Shown piece by piece: positions 33,938-51,397 of a stretch of 64,000 bases of DNA (position 1 is the first letter of the stretch; every line of letters starts with the position of its first letter). The stretch is from contig JAHBSI010000001.1 in the NCBI GenBank assembly GCA_019639195.1, positions 310,001-374,000 on the forward strand, given 5' to 3'. Made by a program: the position numbers and the translations under genes. The notes below the pieces were generated by a model. That model was not told the DNA's origin and made no database searches. It worked only from the letters and a program-made list of their open reading frames with translations. The DNA comes from Acidobacteriota bacterium. GTDB lineage: Bacteria; Acidobacteriota; Blastocatellia; Pyrinomonadales; Pyrinomonadaceae.

Positions 33938-35821
33938 CTAAAGCAATTCACGCGTGCCCGCACGCGGCGAAAATTCACGAACCGTTTCCTCACGCTGCTC
34001 CGTTCGTAAACTCAACTGGTTAAAGGAGTTAAGCGACGCATACATAGCAAGGTAACGCTCCAGTACACATCCAAAAAGAAAATAACCTGTGCCGACGTAC
34101 TCTTCTTCGTCCATCGTTATCGTCGTCTCAACCCCGCGAACAAATCCGGCACCGACGCGTCTTCCGATCTGACGGACGACCTTTCTTGACGAGACGCTCT
34201 TGATGCCGAGGATCTGCTTGCGCGTCGTCGTCGAATCATCAAAATTGTAGAGCATAAGCATCTCCTGCAAGGCCTCGGGCGAGCCGTTCGCATCGTTGAC
34301 AAGAGATAGAAAATTGAGGCTCAGGTGCGAGATCAAACGCCATTGAGCAGACCTTCGCTGCGGTGGGCGGATCGTTTCGGTCGGCTTTGTCAGACACCGT
34401 ACACGCGAAAGCAGTGCCGTGCCCTCGACCTCAAAATCGCCTTCCTTTCCGCCGAACGGAAGCTTTGCCGGAAGGTCGCGATTCGAACAGGTCGCCTTTA
34501 TATTCAGCACATCGACCGCGGGTACGCGAGGGTCGAATTTATCATCAACGAGCGAAATAAAGACTTCGCTGCCTTCGTCGTTCGCGCGCTGTGAGGGGCG
34601 ACGGACGGCCGACCAATACGACTTTCCTTTTTCGCCGCCATAGGCATGACGCATCGAGTAGAACGGTGCGAATTCGCGCATCTGGTTAGAACGCGGATCG
34701 GTCGTTATCACTTCATCGATCGAATAGACCTCGGTCGAGGTCTGGCGGTGAACGTCCGGTATCACCTGATATTCGAATCGCTGCTGACTCAGATAGATCG
34801 GGTCTGAGAGCTTCTGGAAAAGGTTGACGATCGGCGTACAGCCGAGTTTGAACGTCTCCGCCGTCACGGGAGCGACCGGCGGAACGATATCCCGGACATG
34901 AATGATCAGGTCAAAATGGCTTCCAACCTTCTTCTCGATCGCCTGATCGAGGCCCAACACATCCACAAAGAGATATTTTTGCGGAAAGGCGAAATATTCC
35001 GTCAGGAAACGATAGCCCGAAAAGCTTCGCTTTGTGTAAGGCAGCAGAAACTCATCTTCGCCAAAGCCCACAGGCTTTAGCGCGTCTTCGGCCGAAAGTA
35101 TGATCGGATCGGGCGGTTTTGGCGGCAGCGTCGTCATCGTCCGCGTTCCGATCGGTGCTTCTTTTGCACGGAATTCGACCGCAGTCGCGTGATTAAAAAT
35201 TATCTCGTAAAGCGAATAGACGAGCTGTGGATTGCCGTCCAAATAAAAGCGGAATCGGTCGGGAATGCTGCTGTCAACGCCCCGCTTGAATTCGTGCAGA
35301 TTCGCGTTCCCGAAACATCGCATCGAGATCACGATCTTCGCCTCGGCAAACTTGCCGCGTGTGTCCTTTGGAGCCGGTGATTCGAGCGAGGCGGATTCGA
35401 TCTCGACCGGGAAAAGATCGACGTCATACGCCGTGCGAAAGCGGCACGGGCTGCCGTCCACAGGCCGCGAATTCAGGCGCGTTTCGCGTTCGACGTGCTG
35501 CACGGCGGTAAGTTTGTCCTTAGGCGAACCGTAACTAAATTGTGCGATCGCCATCGACGGGATCGGTGCAAGATAATGCGGATAAAGGACGTTGAGAAAG
35601 GCCTCTGTGATCTCTGGATATTCATCGTCGATCTTCAGGCCGACCCTTGCCGTTAGATAAGCGAAAGACTCGATAAGACGCTCAACGTGCGGATCTTCGA
35701 CCCTTTCTTCGTCAAGTTCGAGGCGGGCCGCGATCTTCGGATACCGAAGTGCGAACTCAGCACCCATGCGGCGCAGGAAAACAAGCTCACGCTCGTAAAA
35801 GGTTAGGAGTTCGTCACGCAT
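33938..35821 (-). CDS. tssF: T6SS baseplate protein TssF
   Basis: 627 residues. The family opening is clear: LLTFYERELVFLRRMGAEFA then YPKIAARLELDEERVEDPHV and ERLIESFAYLTARVGLKIDD. It continues with LYPHYLAPIPSMAIAQF. The C-terminal half includes TSVSSRKVVRQIGRR-like and FVRGVETTITMDEEEY phrases. TssF is the central wedge component that contacts VgrG. The gene is between tssE (19 bases) and tssG (9 bases). No sign of damage. Confidence 0.94.
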   Translation of the reverse strand: MRDELLTFYERELVFLRRMGAEFALRYPKIAARLELDEERVEDPHVERLIESFAYLTARVGLKIDDEYPEITEAFLNVLYPHYLAPIPSMAIAQFSYGSPKDKLTAVQHVERETRLNSRPVDGSPCRFRTAYDVDLFPVEIESASLESPAPKDTRGKFAEAKIVISMRCFGNANLHEFKRGVDSSIPDRFRFYLDGNPQLVYSLYEIIFNHATAVEFRAKEAPIGTRTMTTLPPKPPDPIILSAEDALKPVGFGEDEFLLPYTKRSFSGYRFLTEYFAFPQKYLFVDVLGLDQAIEKKVGSHFDLIIHVRDIVPPVAPVTAETFKLGCTPIVNLFQKLSDPIYLSQQRFEYQVIPDVHRQTSTEVYSIDEVITTDPRSNQMREFAPFYSMRHAYGGEKGKSYWSAVRRPSQRANDEGSEVFISLVDDKFDPRVPAVDVLNIKATCSNRDLPAKLPFGGKEGDFEVEGTALLSRVRCLTKPTETIRPPQRRSAQWRLISHLSLNFLSLVNDANGSPEALQEMLMLYNFDDSTTTRKQILGIKSVSSRKVVRQIGRRVGAGFVRGVETTITMDEEEYVGTGYFLFGCVLERYLAMYASLNSFNQLSLRTEQREETVREFSPRAGTRELL

Positions 35822-35840
35822 TAAGCTCTATTTTCCGGCC

Positions 35841-36326
35841 CTATCTTTCTTTAACTGCAAATTCGCCGCTGCCGCTCGCAAGCACAGTGTCAAAAATTAT
35901 CGGTTCGGGTGCCGGTTCCATATCGAGTTTTGCTTCGACACGAAAACGGACCTGCCGCTCGACCTCATCAAAGGGCTCGAGCGTGATCTTGAGGTCTAAA
36001 AACCTTGGTTCGAAACGTCGGATCGCGGTCTCGAGCGATTTAACGAGCCGCTTCTTTTCCGCGGGTGTCTGCGGATTCAACCCAAGAATATCGGGCATCC
36101 CGTAAAAGACGACCGAACGCCTGACCTCCGCATCCTCTTCAACGGTCTCGTCGCCGTGCGAACGCGTATTCAGCAGCCATTCGAGGTCGCGCCGAACTCC
36201 GGCCTTGAGTTCCTGGATCCCCGTAAATCTTGATTTCTGAGGATCTTTGGACGCGGTTGGCTCGGTGTCGATCAGACGATCGAGCAATGAGGGAGTTATG
36301 CGAATATCTTCGTCGCGACGAGCCAT
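35841..36326 (-). CDS. tssE: T6SS baseplate protein TssE (gp25-like)
   Basis: 161 residues. It has SLLDRLID near the start, the gp25/lysozyme-like core with VRRDLEWLLNTRS and VVFYGMPDIL, and an ERQVRFRVEAKLDMEP C-terminal strand. TssE joins the sheath to the baseplate. The gene lies 94 bases after hcp, with a strong hairpin in the gap, so it may be made at a lower level than Hcp. Confidence 0.92.
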   Translation of the reverse strand: MARRDEDIRITPSLLDRLIDTEPTASKDPQKSRFTGIQELKAGVRRDLEWLLNTRSHGDETVEEDAEVRRSVVFYGMPDILGLNPQTPAEKKRLVKSLETAIRRFEPRFLDLKITLEPFDEVERQVRFRVEAKLDMEPAPEPIIFDTVLASGSGEFAVKER

Positions 36327-36345
36327 TGTTCTAAAAACGGTGAAA

Positions 36346-36379
36346 GGTTATGCCGTTCGGGAAAGCGAACGGCATAACC
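36346..36379 (-). terminator. Long perfect hairpin between hcp and tssE
   Basis: A 14-base perfect inverted repeat: GGTTATGCCGTTCG (36346-36359) and CGAACGGCATAACC (36366-36379), with a six-base loop. On the coding strand it is followed by TTTCACCGTTTTTAG, so a U-run begins about 10 bases after the stem; this is not a classical terminator. It probably works as a partial terminator or an mRNA stabiliser for hcp. Confidence 0.65.
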
Positions 36380-36420
36380 GGGAAAGGTCCGTATCTTTTC
36401 GAGCCTTGCTTTCGCGAGGC

Positions 36421-36906
36421 TTAGACCATCTTGTTGGCCTTCACGTCGTAGCCGGCCTTGACCGCACCGCCGAGCGTACCATCGGGCTTCTGTTCCTTGT
36501 ACTCGAACTCGATCTTCGCGAAGTTCAGTGAGCACTGGTCGCTGGTCTCAGCTCCGCCGCCGACGCCGCCGGCATTGTAGCTCGTGACGAGCAGGTCGGT
36601 GAAAGTGACCTTGAGGAATTCCTGCTGCTCTTTACCTGCTTTGCGAGCGGTAAGGGTAGCCTTCTTGATGTGCGTACCGGTAGCACAGTTAAGCATGAGC
36701 TTCGGGGTTGCCTTGCTGCCTTTCATCGTGAAGTGAAAGTCCTGGAAGGTTGCCTTGCCGGCACCACCGCCGCCGCCGTGTCCCATCGTTCCGCTCTGAG
36801 AGACGCCCCATGAAAACGACTCCACATCGATCTCACCTTTGTGTTTGTAATCCTGGCTCTCGCCATCGATCCCGTCCAATTTGAGGAAATAATCTACTGT
36901 TGCCAT
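36421..36906 (-). CDS. hcp: T6SS tube protein Hcp (TssD)
   Basis: 161 residues. Hcp signatures: YFLKLDGIDGESQDYKHKGE, IDVESFSWGVSQ, then a Gly-rich loop (MGHGGGGGAGKA), QDFHFTMKGSKATPKLML and a CATGTHIKKATLTARK strand. Hcp hexamers stack into the inner tube that is propelled out of the cell. The start ATG is preceded by AAAAAAGGAGC, a strong ribosome site at good distance, which suits high expression. It lies between tssC (191 bases upstream) and tssE. Confidence 0.95.
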   Translation of the reverse strand: MATVDYFLKLDGIDGESQDYKHKGEIDVESFSWGVSQSGTMGHGGGGGAGKATFQDFHFTMKGSKATPKLMLNCATGTHIKKATLTARKAGKEQQEFLKVTFTDLLVTSYNAGGVGGGAETSDQCSLNFAKIEFEYKEQKPDGTLGGAVKAGYDVKANKMV

Positions 36907-37008
36907 TGCTTTGCTCCTTTTTTATCGAATCAGTTTAATAACGCCAACGAACACCTGCGATTCCATCGGCTTCAGATAAGAGACGCTGTCCGTAAACCTT
37001 TTTGCATT

Positions 37009-37042
37009 AGGGCCGGAAACTTTTTTTAAGCCCACCGGCCCT
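37009..37042. repeat. Inverted repeat between tssC and hcp
   Basis: An 8-base perfect inverted repeat, AGGGCCGG (37009-37016) and CCGGCCCT (37035-37042), with an 18-base T-rich loop. There is no U-tract after it on the coding strand, so I do not call it a terminator. It may affect mRNA processing upstream of hcp. Confidence 0.5.
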
Positions 37043-37097
37043 TAGCCCCTCCTGGTTCGCGAAATTCGCTTCTCGTAAAAAACGCTCCTTCTTGAAC

Positions 37098-38585
37098 CTA
37101 ACCCTGTGCGGGCTGCGGCAGATCGGCAACAAGCCTGAGCGAAACGGAAAGTTCATCGAGCTGGAAGTGCGGCCTCATAAAGGCGACCGCGCGATAACAG
37201 CCAGGTTTTCCCGGGATCTCGGCGACATCCACCCTTGCTTCTCGAAGCGGATATTGGGCTTTTGTGGCCGCTGACGCAGTGTCGTCGTCGGTAACGTAAT
37301 TGTTGATCCACTGGTTAAGGAAGCGTTCACAATCAGTTCGAGACATGAACGAACCGATCTTGTCACGCATCATCGACTTCAGATAGTGTGCGAACCGCGA
37401 TACTGCGAAGATGTACTGAAGCTGTGTCGAGAGACGCGCATTCGCGTTCGCCGCATCAGAATCGTACTTCTTGGCCTTGTTTGCCGACTGCGTACCGAAG
37501 AACGCCGCATAATCGGTGTTCTTACAGTGAACGAGCGGAATAAAACCGTTGTCGGCAAACTCCTTCTCGCGTCGGTCCGTGATCGCGACCTCGGTCGGGC
37601 ACTTCATTGCGATCTCGCCCTCGTCGGTCTCAAAAGTGTGGGTCGGCAAGCCCTGAACAAGGCCGCCGCCTTCTACACCGCGGATCGCGACGCACCATCC
37701 GTACATCGAGAATGCCTCGGTCAGGCACGTCCCCAACGCGTATGCGGCATTTCCCCAGAGGTATTTCTTGTGGTCCTTGCCGTCAACGTCCTCTTCGTAG
37801 CGGAACGTCTCGGTCGGCTTTGTGGCCGCACCATAAGGCTCGCGCATCAGAACGTGCGGCATCGTAAGGCCCACATATCGCGAATCTTCCGACTCGCGGA
37901 AGCTGCGCCATTTCATATATTCGGTGCGGTCGAAGATCTTCGCCACATCGCGGACCTCGGTCATTTCCGAGTAAGTATCCCAGCCGAACATATTAGCCGA
38001 TGCGGCGCTTAGGAACGGCGCGTGAGCGGCGGCGGCGACCTGTGAAATGCTCTCAAGCAGGGCCATATCCTGAGGATGGTTGCCGAACTCGTAATCGCCG
38101 ATCAGGGCTCCGAACGGAGCACCGCCGAACGTACCGTATTCTTCCTCATAGACCTTTCGGAACATCGCGGATTGGTCGAATTCCAAGGCACGTTCGAAGT
38201 CCTTAAGAAGGTCCTTCTTGGTCGCGCTCATTACCTTGATCTTGAGCATCGGGCCGGTCAGCGAATTCTTGACGAGATGCTGAAGGCCGCGCCATGAACC
38301 TTCCAGCTTCTGGAAGTCTTCGTGGTGCATGATCTCATTCATCTGCGCCGTTACGAGCCGGTCGATCTCAGCGATGCGCGAATTGATCGCGACGTCCATA
38401 TTCTTGGACATCGTAAGTTCGCCGCTCATTACCTGAGAGACGAATTCGCCGATCATATCCTTGGCCTGTTCGCGTTGATAATCGTCGCGGGCCATTCTGC
38501 CTTCGGTCAGGATCTGATCGAGGACGCTGGTAGATTCTTGTGTTTCAACGGTTTGGGCTGCTGCTTCTTCTTTTGATTTAGCCAT
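37098..38585 (-). CDS. tssC: T6SS sheath protein TssC
   Basis: 495 residues. TssC features: the N-terminal segment with ISQ-type contacts, LEGSWRGLQHLVKNS, FDQSAMFRKVYEEEYGTFGG, PFGALIGDYEF, LSAASANMFGW and the C-terminal EIPGKPGCYRAVAFMRPHFQ and LDELSVSLRLVA. TssB and TssC build the contractile sheath. The gene begins 5 bases after tssB. The length and order are normal. Confidence 0.95.
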   Translation of the reverse strand: MAKSKEEAAAQTVETQESTSVLDQILTEGRMARDDYQREQAKDMIGEFVSQVMSGELTMSKNMDVAINSRIAEIDRLVTAQMNEIMHHEDFQKLEGSWRGLQHLVKNSLTGPMLKIKVMSATKKDLLKDFERALEFDQSAMFRKVYEEEYGTFGGAPFGALIGDYEFGNHPQDMALLESISQVAAAAHAPFLSAASANMFGWDTYSEMTEVRDVAKIFDRTEYMKWRSFRESEDSRYVGLTMPHVLMREPYGAATKPTETFRYEEDVDGKDHKKYLWGNAAYALGTCLTEAFSMYGWCVAIRGVEGGGLVQGLPTHTFETDEGEIAMKCPTEVAITDRREKEFADNGFIPLVHCKNTDYAAFFGTQSANKAKKYDSDAANANARLSTQLQYIFAVSRFAHYLKSMMRDKIGSFMSRTDCERFLNQWINNYVTDDDTASAATKAQYPLREARVDVAEIPGKPGCYRAVAFMRPHFQLDELSVSLRLVADLPQPAQG

Positions 38586-38590
38586 TTCTA

Positions 38591-39106
38591 TTATTCCTCC
38601 TTACCGTCGATGCCAAGCTCGCTGCTGATGGCCTTCTGTTTTTCGGCGTTTGCGATCAGGTCTTCGAGCATTGACTCGAGCTTGTCGTTGCCGTCCATCT
38701 TCGATCGGAGGTCGGCGAGACGCTGACGTGCCTCAACGAGCTTCCGCAGAGGTTCGACCTGCTGGACGATCTTGTCCGGCTCGAAATCCTCTATATCCTT
38801 GAACCGCAGTTCGATGCCCATCTTGCTGCCATCGTCCTGCAATTTATTGTCGATCGTATAAGCGAGACGGGGAGCCATGCCCGCAAGGACCTGATTGAAA
38901 TTATCCGGGTCGATCTCAACAAATTTCCGATTCTTAAGTCCCGGAAGCGGTTCATCGGGCTTTCCGACGAAATCGCCGAAAACACCGATGACGAACGGGA
39001 GTTCTTTAAGTTCGATCGCTCCCCCAACCTCAACATCGTACGTGATCTGCACGCGAGGCGGGCGAACCCGATCGATCTTGTGCTGCAAACTTTCCTTCTT
39101 AGGCAT
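38591..39106 (-). CDS. tssB: T6SS sheath protein TssB
   Basis: 171 residues. Signatures: ESLQHKIDRVRPPRVQITYD, VGGAIELKELPFVIGVFGDF, LKNRKFVEID, LRFKDIEDFEPD and VEPLRKLVEARQRL. It pairs with TssC. The gene is 5 bases ahead of tssC and 96 bases after tssA. Confidence 0.95.
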   Translation of the reverse strand: MPKKESLQHKIDRVRPPRVQITYDVEVGGAIELKELPFVIGVFGDFVGKPDEPLPGLKNRKFVEIDPDNFNQVLAGMAPRLAYTIDNKLQDDGSKMGIELRFKDIEDFEPDKIVQQVEPLRKLVEARQRLADLRSKMDGNDKLESMLEDLIANAEKQKAISSELGIDGKEE

Positions 39107-39202
39107 TGTTTTGTTGTCTCCTTATAAAAATTCTTTATCCCCGAATTCGAGGCAAAATTACATATTCGATCTCGCTCTCAAAAACTTTATGAGAATGGCA
39201 TC

Positions 39203-40399
39203 TTACCACTCTTCTGCCGGCGGTGCCTCAGTGCTCTCTTCTGCGGGCGTTTCTTCGTATCCGCTATCCCATCCGGCCGATGCGCCGCCGCCGCCCAGTC
39301 CAAGCGTCTCACGGAGCTGGCCAAGCACGTTGTCGTCCTTGATCACTTCCTGCAGCCAGCTCTCAAGCGGCATATTGCCCCATTTTACGGCACGCTGCAC
39401 AAGATATGAGACCGGCGAGTGCGGCTCGGTCTTTTGAAAGAAGGCCGCGACCTCTTCCAGCCTTCGCAAAGCCTCCGGACGACCTTTTATCGGCCCGGAA
39501 CCAATACCGGTCGAGCCCGAGCCTCCGTCCTCTTCATCACTCCAGCCGCCGTTCGATTCCGAGGCAGTATCCGCGGGATCCGGCTCTTCGATGCGTTTAC
39601 GTTCGAGGAGTTTCTTTGTCTGAGCACCGACCTCATCAAGCGATTTCCTAAGGCCGGACAGGCCCGGCATCTGATTTCGCTCGTATTTTGCCTCGATGAC
39701 GGAATTCAGCTCCTCGACGGCCGCACGGGCCTCGTCGAACGTGAACTGCAATTCCTCGCAGAAAGCACGCCGTGTAGCGGCGGTCGCTGCTTTCCATTTG
39801 TCGGCGGTCGTCCGATTTTCGCGTTCAGCCTGTGCACGAAGGTCGTTCCAACGCTCCTGTGCCTCGGCATCAAGGGACCCAAGATTTGCCGGAATATCAA
39901 AGCGCTTTGCGTCCTGCCAGTTATTGAAGCTAAGCCCGGCACCGGCCGTTATCGGCACATCGCGGACCGCTTTCGCCGCATTGGACTCAAGCCACGAAAC
40001 CGCATTCGCACGGCCTTCCTGATCGTTTTCCTCAACAACGGGAAAAGCACCGTCCCAAAAATTCTCGTGGAGGCCGGCCATCAGCTTCAAACTGTCACGA
40101 AGCCCTGCAAAACCATGTAAATTGATCAGTGCCTCGCTAAGCCACGCCGCGATCTGAAGATCTTTTGAAAGGGTCGTAAGAGCATTCACTGCGACATCGA
40201 CCACCTTTCGATAGTCTGCCGTCTTTAGCTCGGTCTGCCATTCGCCCTGCGCAACGTCAATGTCGGCACGGCGAGCTTCGGCGATCTCATCATAAATGCC
40301 GGAATATCGAAGGCTGTCGCCGCCAGGACTTTCCTCAGAAATGGGCGCAAGAAGGGCGTCCAAGTCAATAACCGGCGGTATTGGGGTTACATCGCTCAT
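39203..40399 (-). CDS. tssA: T6SS cap/assembly protein TssA
   Basis: 398 residues. The ImpA_N domain is seen in the first 130 residues: ALLAPISEESPGGDSLRYSG, WLSEALINLHGFAGLRDSL and WDGAFP. The middle is helical. A Gly/Ser-rich linker leads to a C-terminal segment EPHSPVSYLVQRAVKWGNMP, of the kind seen in TssA proteins with a short C-terminus. TssA starts sheath polymerisation at the baseplate and follows its distal end. The gene is the first of the cluster; AAGGAG stands 14 bases ahead of the ATG. The terminator of rpoC lies upstream, so this gene must have its own promoter at about 40400-40560. Confidence 0.92.
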   Translation of the reverse strand: MSDVTPIPPVIDLDALLAPISEESPGGDSLRYSGIYDEIAEARRADIDVAQGEWQTELKTADYRKVVDVAVNALTTLSKDLQIAAWLSEALINLHGFAGLRDSLKLMAGLHENFWDGAFPVVEENDQEGRANAVSWLESNAAKAVRDVPITAGAGLSFNNWQDAKRFDIPANLGSLDAEAQERWNDLRAQAERENRTTADKWKAATAATRRAFCEELQFTFDEARAAVEELNSVIEAKYERNQMPGLSGLRKSLDEVGAQTKKLLERKRIEEPDPADTASESNGGWSDEEDGGSGSTGIGSGPIKGRPEALRRLEEVAAFFQKTEPHSPVSYLVQRAVKWGNMPLESWLQEVIKDDNVLGQLRETLGLGGGGASAGWDSGYEETPAEESTEAPPAEEW

Positions 40400-40561
40400 C
40401 TATTTGACAGCTCTCCTTGCCGTAAACAAAAGACGTGTGGAAAATTCGCGTTGCCGAAGTTTCTTCATTCTACTACGAATTTCCGAAAAAGGCGCACGAA
40501 AAATGCAACGCATTTCCATCATTTGCATTGGATAATGCGGCATTCTTTACTCAAAAGAGCC

Positions 40562-40596
40562 AAAAAAGGCCGTCTTCCAGAAAGGATAGACGGCCT
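40562..40596 (-). terminator. Rho-independent terminator of the rpoBC operon
   Basis: A 9-base perfect stem (AGGCCGTCT at 40567-40575 with AGACGGCCT at 40588-40596) with a 12-base loop. On the rpoC strand it is followed at once by six T residues. It starts 39 bases after the rpoC stop. Confidence 0.9.
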
Positions 40597-40634
40597 AAAG
40601 GGTTATTTTTGCGTAATTTACGCGGAATTATCGA

Positions 40635-44933
<4,299 letters not shown>

Positions 44934-44940
44934 ATTTTTT

Positions 44941-45013
44941 ATTGCGGAGTGCAGAGCCCGGAGTGCGAGCGAACGGAGCTTTTTGCTTCCGCTCGCCGCA
45001 TTCCGCGTTCCGC
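44941..45013. repeat. Imperfect long hairpin between rpoB and rpoC
   Basis: Arms of about 30-36 bases rich in GCGGAGTGC and GCGGAATGC-like words, with a TTTTT loop at 44980-44984. Related words (GGAATGC, CCGCGTCC, GCGTTCC) occur at about 53625-53678 between rpmG and tRNA-Trp, so this may be a dispersed intergenic element. Confidence 0.55.
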
Positions 45014-45020
45014 ATTCAAA

Positions 45021-49469
<4,449 letters not shown>

Positions 49470-49998
49470 ATATCTAAAAAGCGGGCTATAAAAAACCTAT
49501 TGCATTTTGCACCGGACAATTGCTACGATACCTGCCAATGGGTTCGATTCGTCCGGCTTGGCCTCCTTATCGGCTCCTGCGATAAGAGACGCCAAATGCG
49601 GTCTTGAGCAAAGTTCGCCCAGACCGCTTATAAGCAGTAAAATTACTGTTCCGAATTGACGAGCGTGCCGAAAAAAGGGACACCTACTCTCCATTTTCGA
49701 GGCGAAAAAGATCGCCTCCTAAAGAACCACCGGTGATGCAGCCCTCGCGAACTCCACCTCCGCACCGGCAAAGTGCCGGAAAACCACCCTCGATCTAACG
49801 CCAGAGTGCGGAACCTGTTATCATAACAGACCCGTCCTGATAAAGCAATACCAAATTTTCAAGCCGCAGAGAACGCGTCCTTCTCCGACCGGAAAACTCG
49901 CCAGGCCTCGCTTTTTCGAGGTCTTCGACGGGGCCGAACTGCCGTAAAAATGCGACACTTCCGCCCCGATCGATCAACTTCCTTCAGCGAAGGGCGAA
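49470..49998 (-). other. 529-base gap between rplL and rpoB
   Basis: No convincing gene. The short open frames here lack ribosome sites and recognisable content. One perfect hairpin is present: GAGGCGA (49699-49705) and TCGCCTC (49712-49718) with a six-base loop. In many bacteria this gap holds an attenuator or RNase III site that lowers rpoBC relative to the ribosomal genes, which could be its function. The 5' leader of rpoB is therefore likely long. Confidence 0.55.
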
Positions 49999-50394
49999 CT
50001 ACTTGACCTCGACGGTCGCGCCTGCTTCGGTAAGCTTTGCCTTGATATCGTCAGCTTCAGCCTTGGAAACGCCTTCCTTGAGCGGTTTCGGAGCACCGTC
50101 AACGAGGTCCTTCGCTTCCTTGAGGCCGAGGCCTGCAACGATCTCGCGGACAACCTTGATAACGCCGATCTTGTTGCCGCCGGCCGCTGCTAGGATCACG
50201 TCATACGAATCCTTCTCTTCAGCTGCACCTGCACCGTCGCCAGCACCGGCACCGGCTGCTGCAACCATAACGGGTGCGGCCGCTGCTGCTGCCGAGACAC
50301 CAAACACTTCTTCGAGTTCCTTGACGAGCTCCGACGCTTCGAGAAGCGACATTCCCTTCAAATACTCAACAACATCGTCTTTTGTAACTGCCAT
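49999..50394 (-). CDS. rplL: Ribosomal protein L7/L12
   Basis: 131 residues. The N-terminal dimerisation part ([20 protein letters not shown]), an Ala-rich hinge ([18 protein letters not shown]) and the C-terminal domain with [20 protein letters not shown] and [13 protein letters not shown] are all present. L7/L12 forms the stalk that recruits translation factors. It is separated from rplJ by 274 bases, wider than usual, with a palindromic element. Confidence 0.97.
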   Translation of the reverse strand: MAVTKDDVVEYLKGMSLLEASELVKELEEVFGVSAAAAAAPVMVAAAGAGAGDGAGAAEEKDSYDVILAAAGGNKIGVIKVVREIVAGLGLKEAKDLVDGAPKPLKEGVSKAEADDIKAKLTEAGATVEVK

Positions 50395-50586
50395 GATAAT
50401 TATCTATCTCCTAATTTAGGGTTCTTAAGTTTGTAATTAGGCCGCCATTTTCGGCTGCCTCTTGCATCGCCGCTAGAACCCACGGGACCTGAGAACAAAT
50501 GGGCTGCATCTCCGCTTGCCTCTCCGGCCCGAAGCACCGACGGCCTGACTTCCGTCTGTGCTCTTTTTCTTGAGTACGGCTATTAA

Positions 50587-50661
50587 GTTCAGGGCCTCCG
50601 TTAGAGTGCACCCCGTTAGAGTGCAAGCCTTAGCTTGTAGCCTCAGCTTGTCTCCCTGAAC
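50587..50661. repeat. Nested palindromic element between rplJ and rplL
   Basis: Flanked by GTTCAGGG (50587-50594) and its inverse CCCTGAAC (50654-50661). Inside are two direct copies of GTTAGAGTGCA (50600-50610 and 50615-50625) and the near-palindrome CAAGCCTTAGCTTG. The element at 53848-53932 has the same design. Confidence 0.75.
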
Positions 50662-50668
50662 AAAAATC

Positions 50669-51346
50669 CTATTCCGCCTTTTCCTCGGCGGCTGCTTCCG
50701 GAGCAAGCTCCAGAACATCTTCGCTCTCGGCCGGCGCCTCTTCTGCCGCAGGAGCTGCTTCCACTGCGGGAGCCTCTTCTGCTGCAGGAGCCGCTTCGGC
50801 TGCCGGTGCGGGAGTTCCCGCCGCCCGGCCTTCCTGTTCGCCGATCTGTTTGATCACGATCGCCAGGTCACGCGGAACAGCGTTGATGACCGTAACGATA
50901 CGCTGTGCCTGAGCATTGAGAACATAAAGAAGCTTCGAAATGAGCTCTTCTTTGCTCGGCAGGCTCGCGATCGTCTTGAGCTGAGCGAGATCGACGACCT
51001 TGCCGTCGACCACGCCTGACTTGAACGTGTAATGATCCGCATTGTCGGCCACGAACTTCGAAACGGCCTTTGAAAGCACGACCGGATCGTTGCTGGTCCA
51101 CGCAAGGGCCGTGACGCCCTTTAGGTCTCCCGCGACATCTTCGTACGGCGTGCCTTTAACGGCAATACGTGCGAGCGTATTCTTTACGACCTGATATCGG
51201 CCGCCTGCCGCTCGGATCTGTTCGCGAAATTCCTGATCCTTTTGGACCGTAAGGCTGTTAAAGCTTACGACCATCGCGGACTTCGAATCCTTCAGGGATT
51301 CGGCAAGTGCGTTCAGATCGTTCTGTTTTGTTTCTCTCGATTTCAT
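50669..51346 (-). CDS. rplJ: Ribosomal protein L10 with an extended C-terminus
   Basis: 225 residues. The first 170 are ordinary L10: a ribosome-binding start (RETKQNDLNALAESLKDS), VVSFNSLTVQKDQEFREQIR and the C-terminal helix INAVPRDLAIVIKQIGEQEG that holds L7/L12. About 50 extra residues follow, made almost wholly of Ala, Glu and Pro (AEAAPAAEEAPAVEAAPAAE). The family usually ends before this tail. L10 also represses its own operon in many bacteria. The gene starts 51 bases after rplA. Confidence 0.96.
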   Translation of the reverse strand: MKSRETKQNDLNALAESLKDSKSAMVVSFNSLTVQKDQEFREQIRAAGGRYQVVKNTLARIAVKGTPYEDVAGDLKGVTALAWTSNDPVVLSKAVSKFVADNADHYTFKSGVVDGKVVDLAQLKTIASLPSKEELISKLLYVLNAQAQRIVTVINAVPRDLAIVIKQIGEQEGRAAGTPAPAAEAAPAAEEAPAVEAAPAAEEAPAESEDVLELAPEAAAEEKAE

Positions 51347-51397
51347 CGTTCTAATTGAGCCCTAACTTCGTGCGGGCTTCAGCGACACTCCAAAAGC

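Noticed and set aside
37009..37042. Terminator between tssC and hcp
   Set aside because: The stem has no T-run after it on the coding strand; recorded only as an inverted repeat.
40400..40560. A sigma-54-like site ahead of tssA (TGGAAATGCGTTGCA)
   Set aside because: The distance between the GG and GC elements is one base short of consensus, and the 4th base is not C. I do not call it a promoter.
49497..49694. 65-residue open frame in the rplL-rpoB gap
   Set aside because: No ribosome site, no signature, and irregular composition. It is more likely a chance frame in a leader region.
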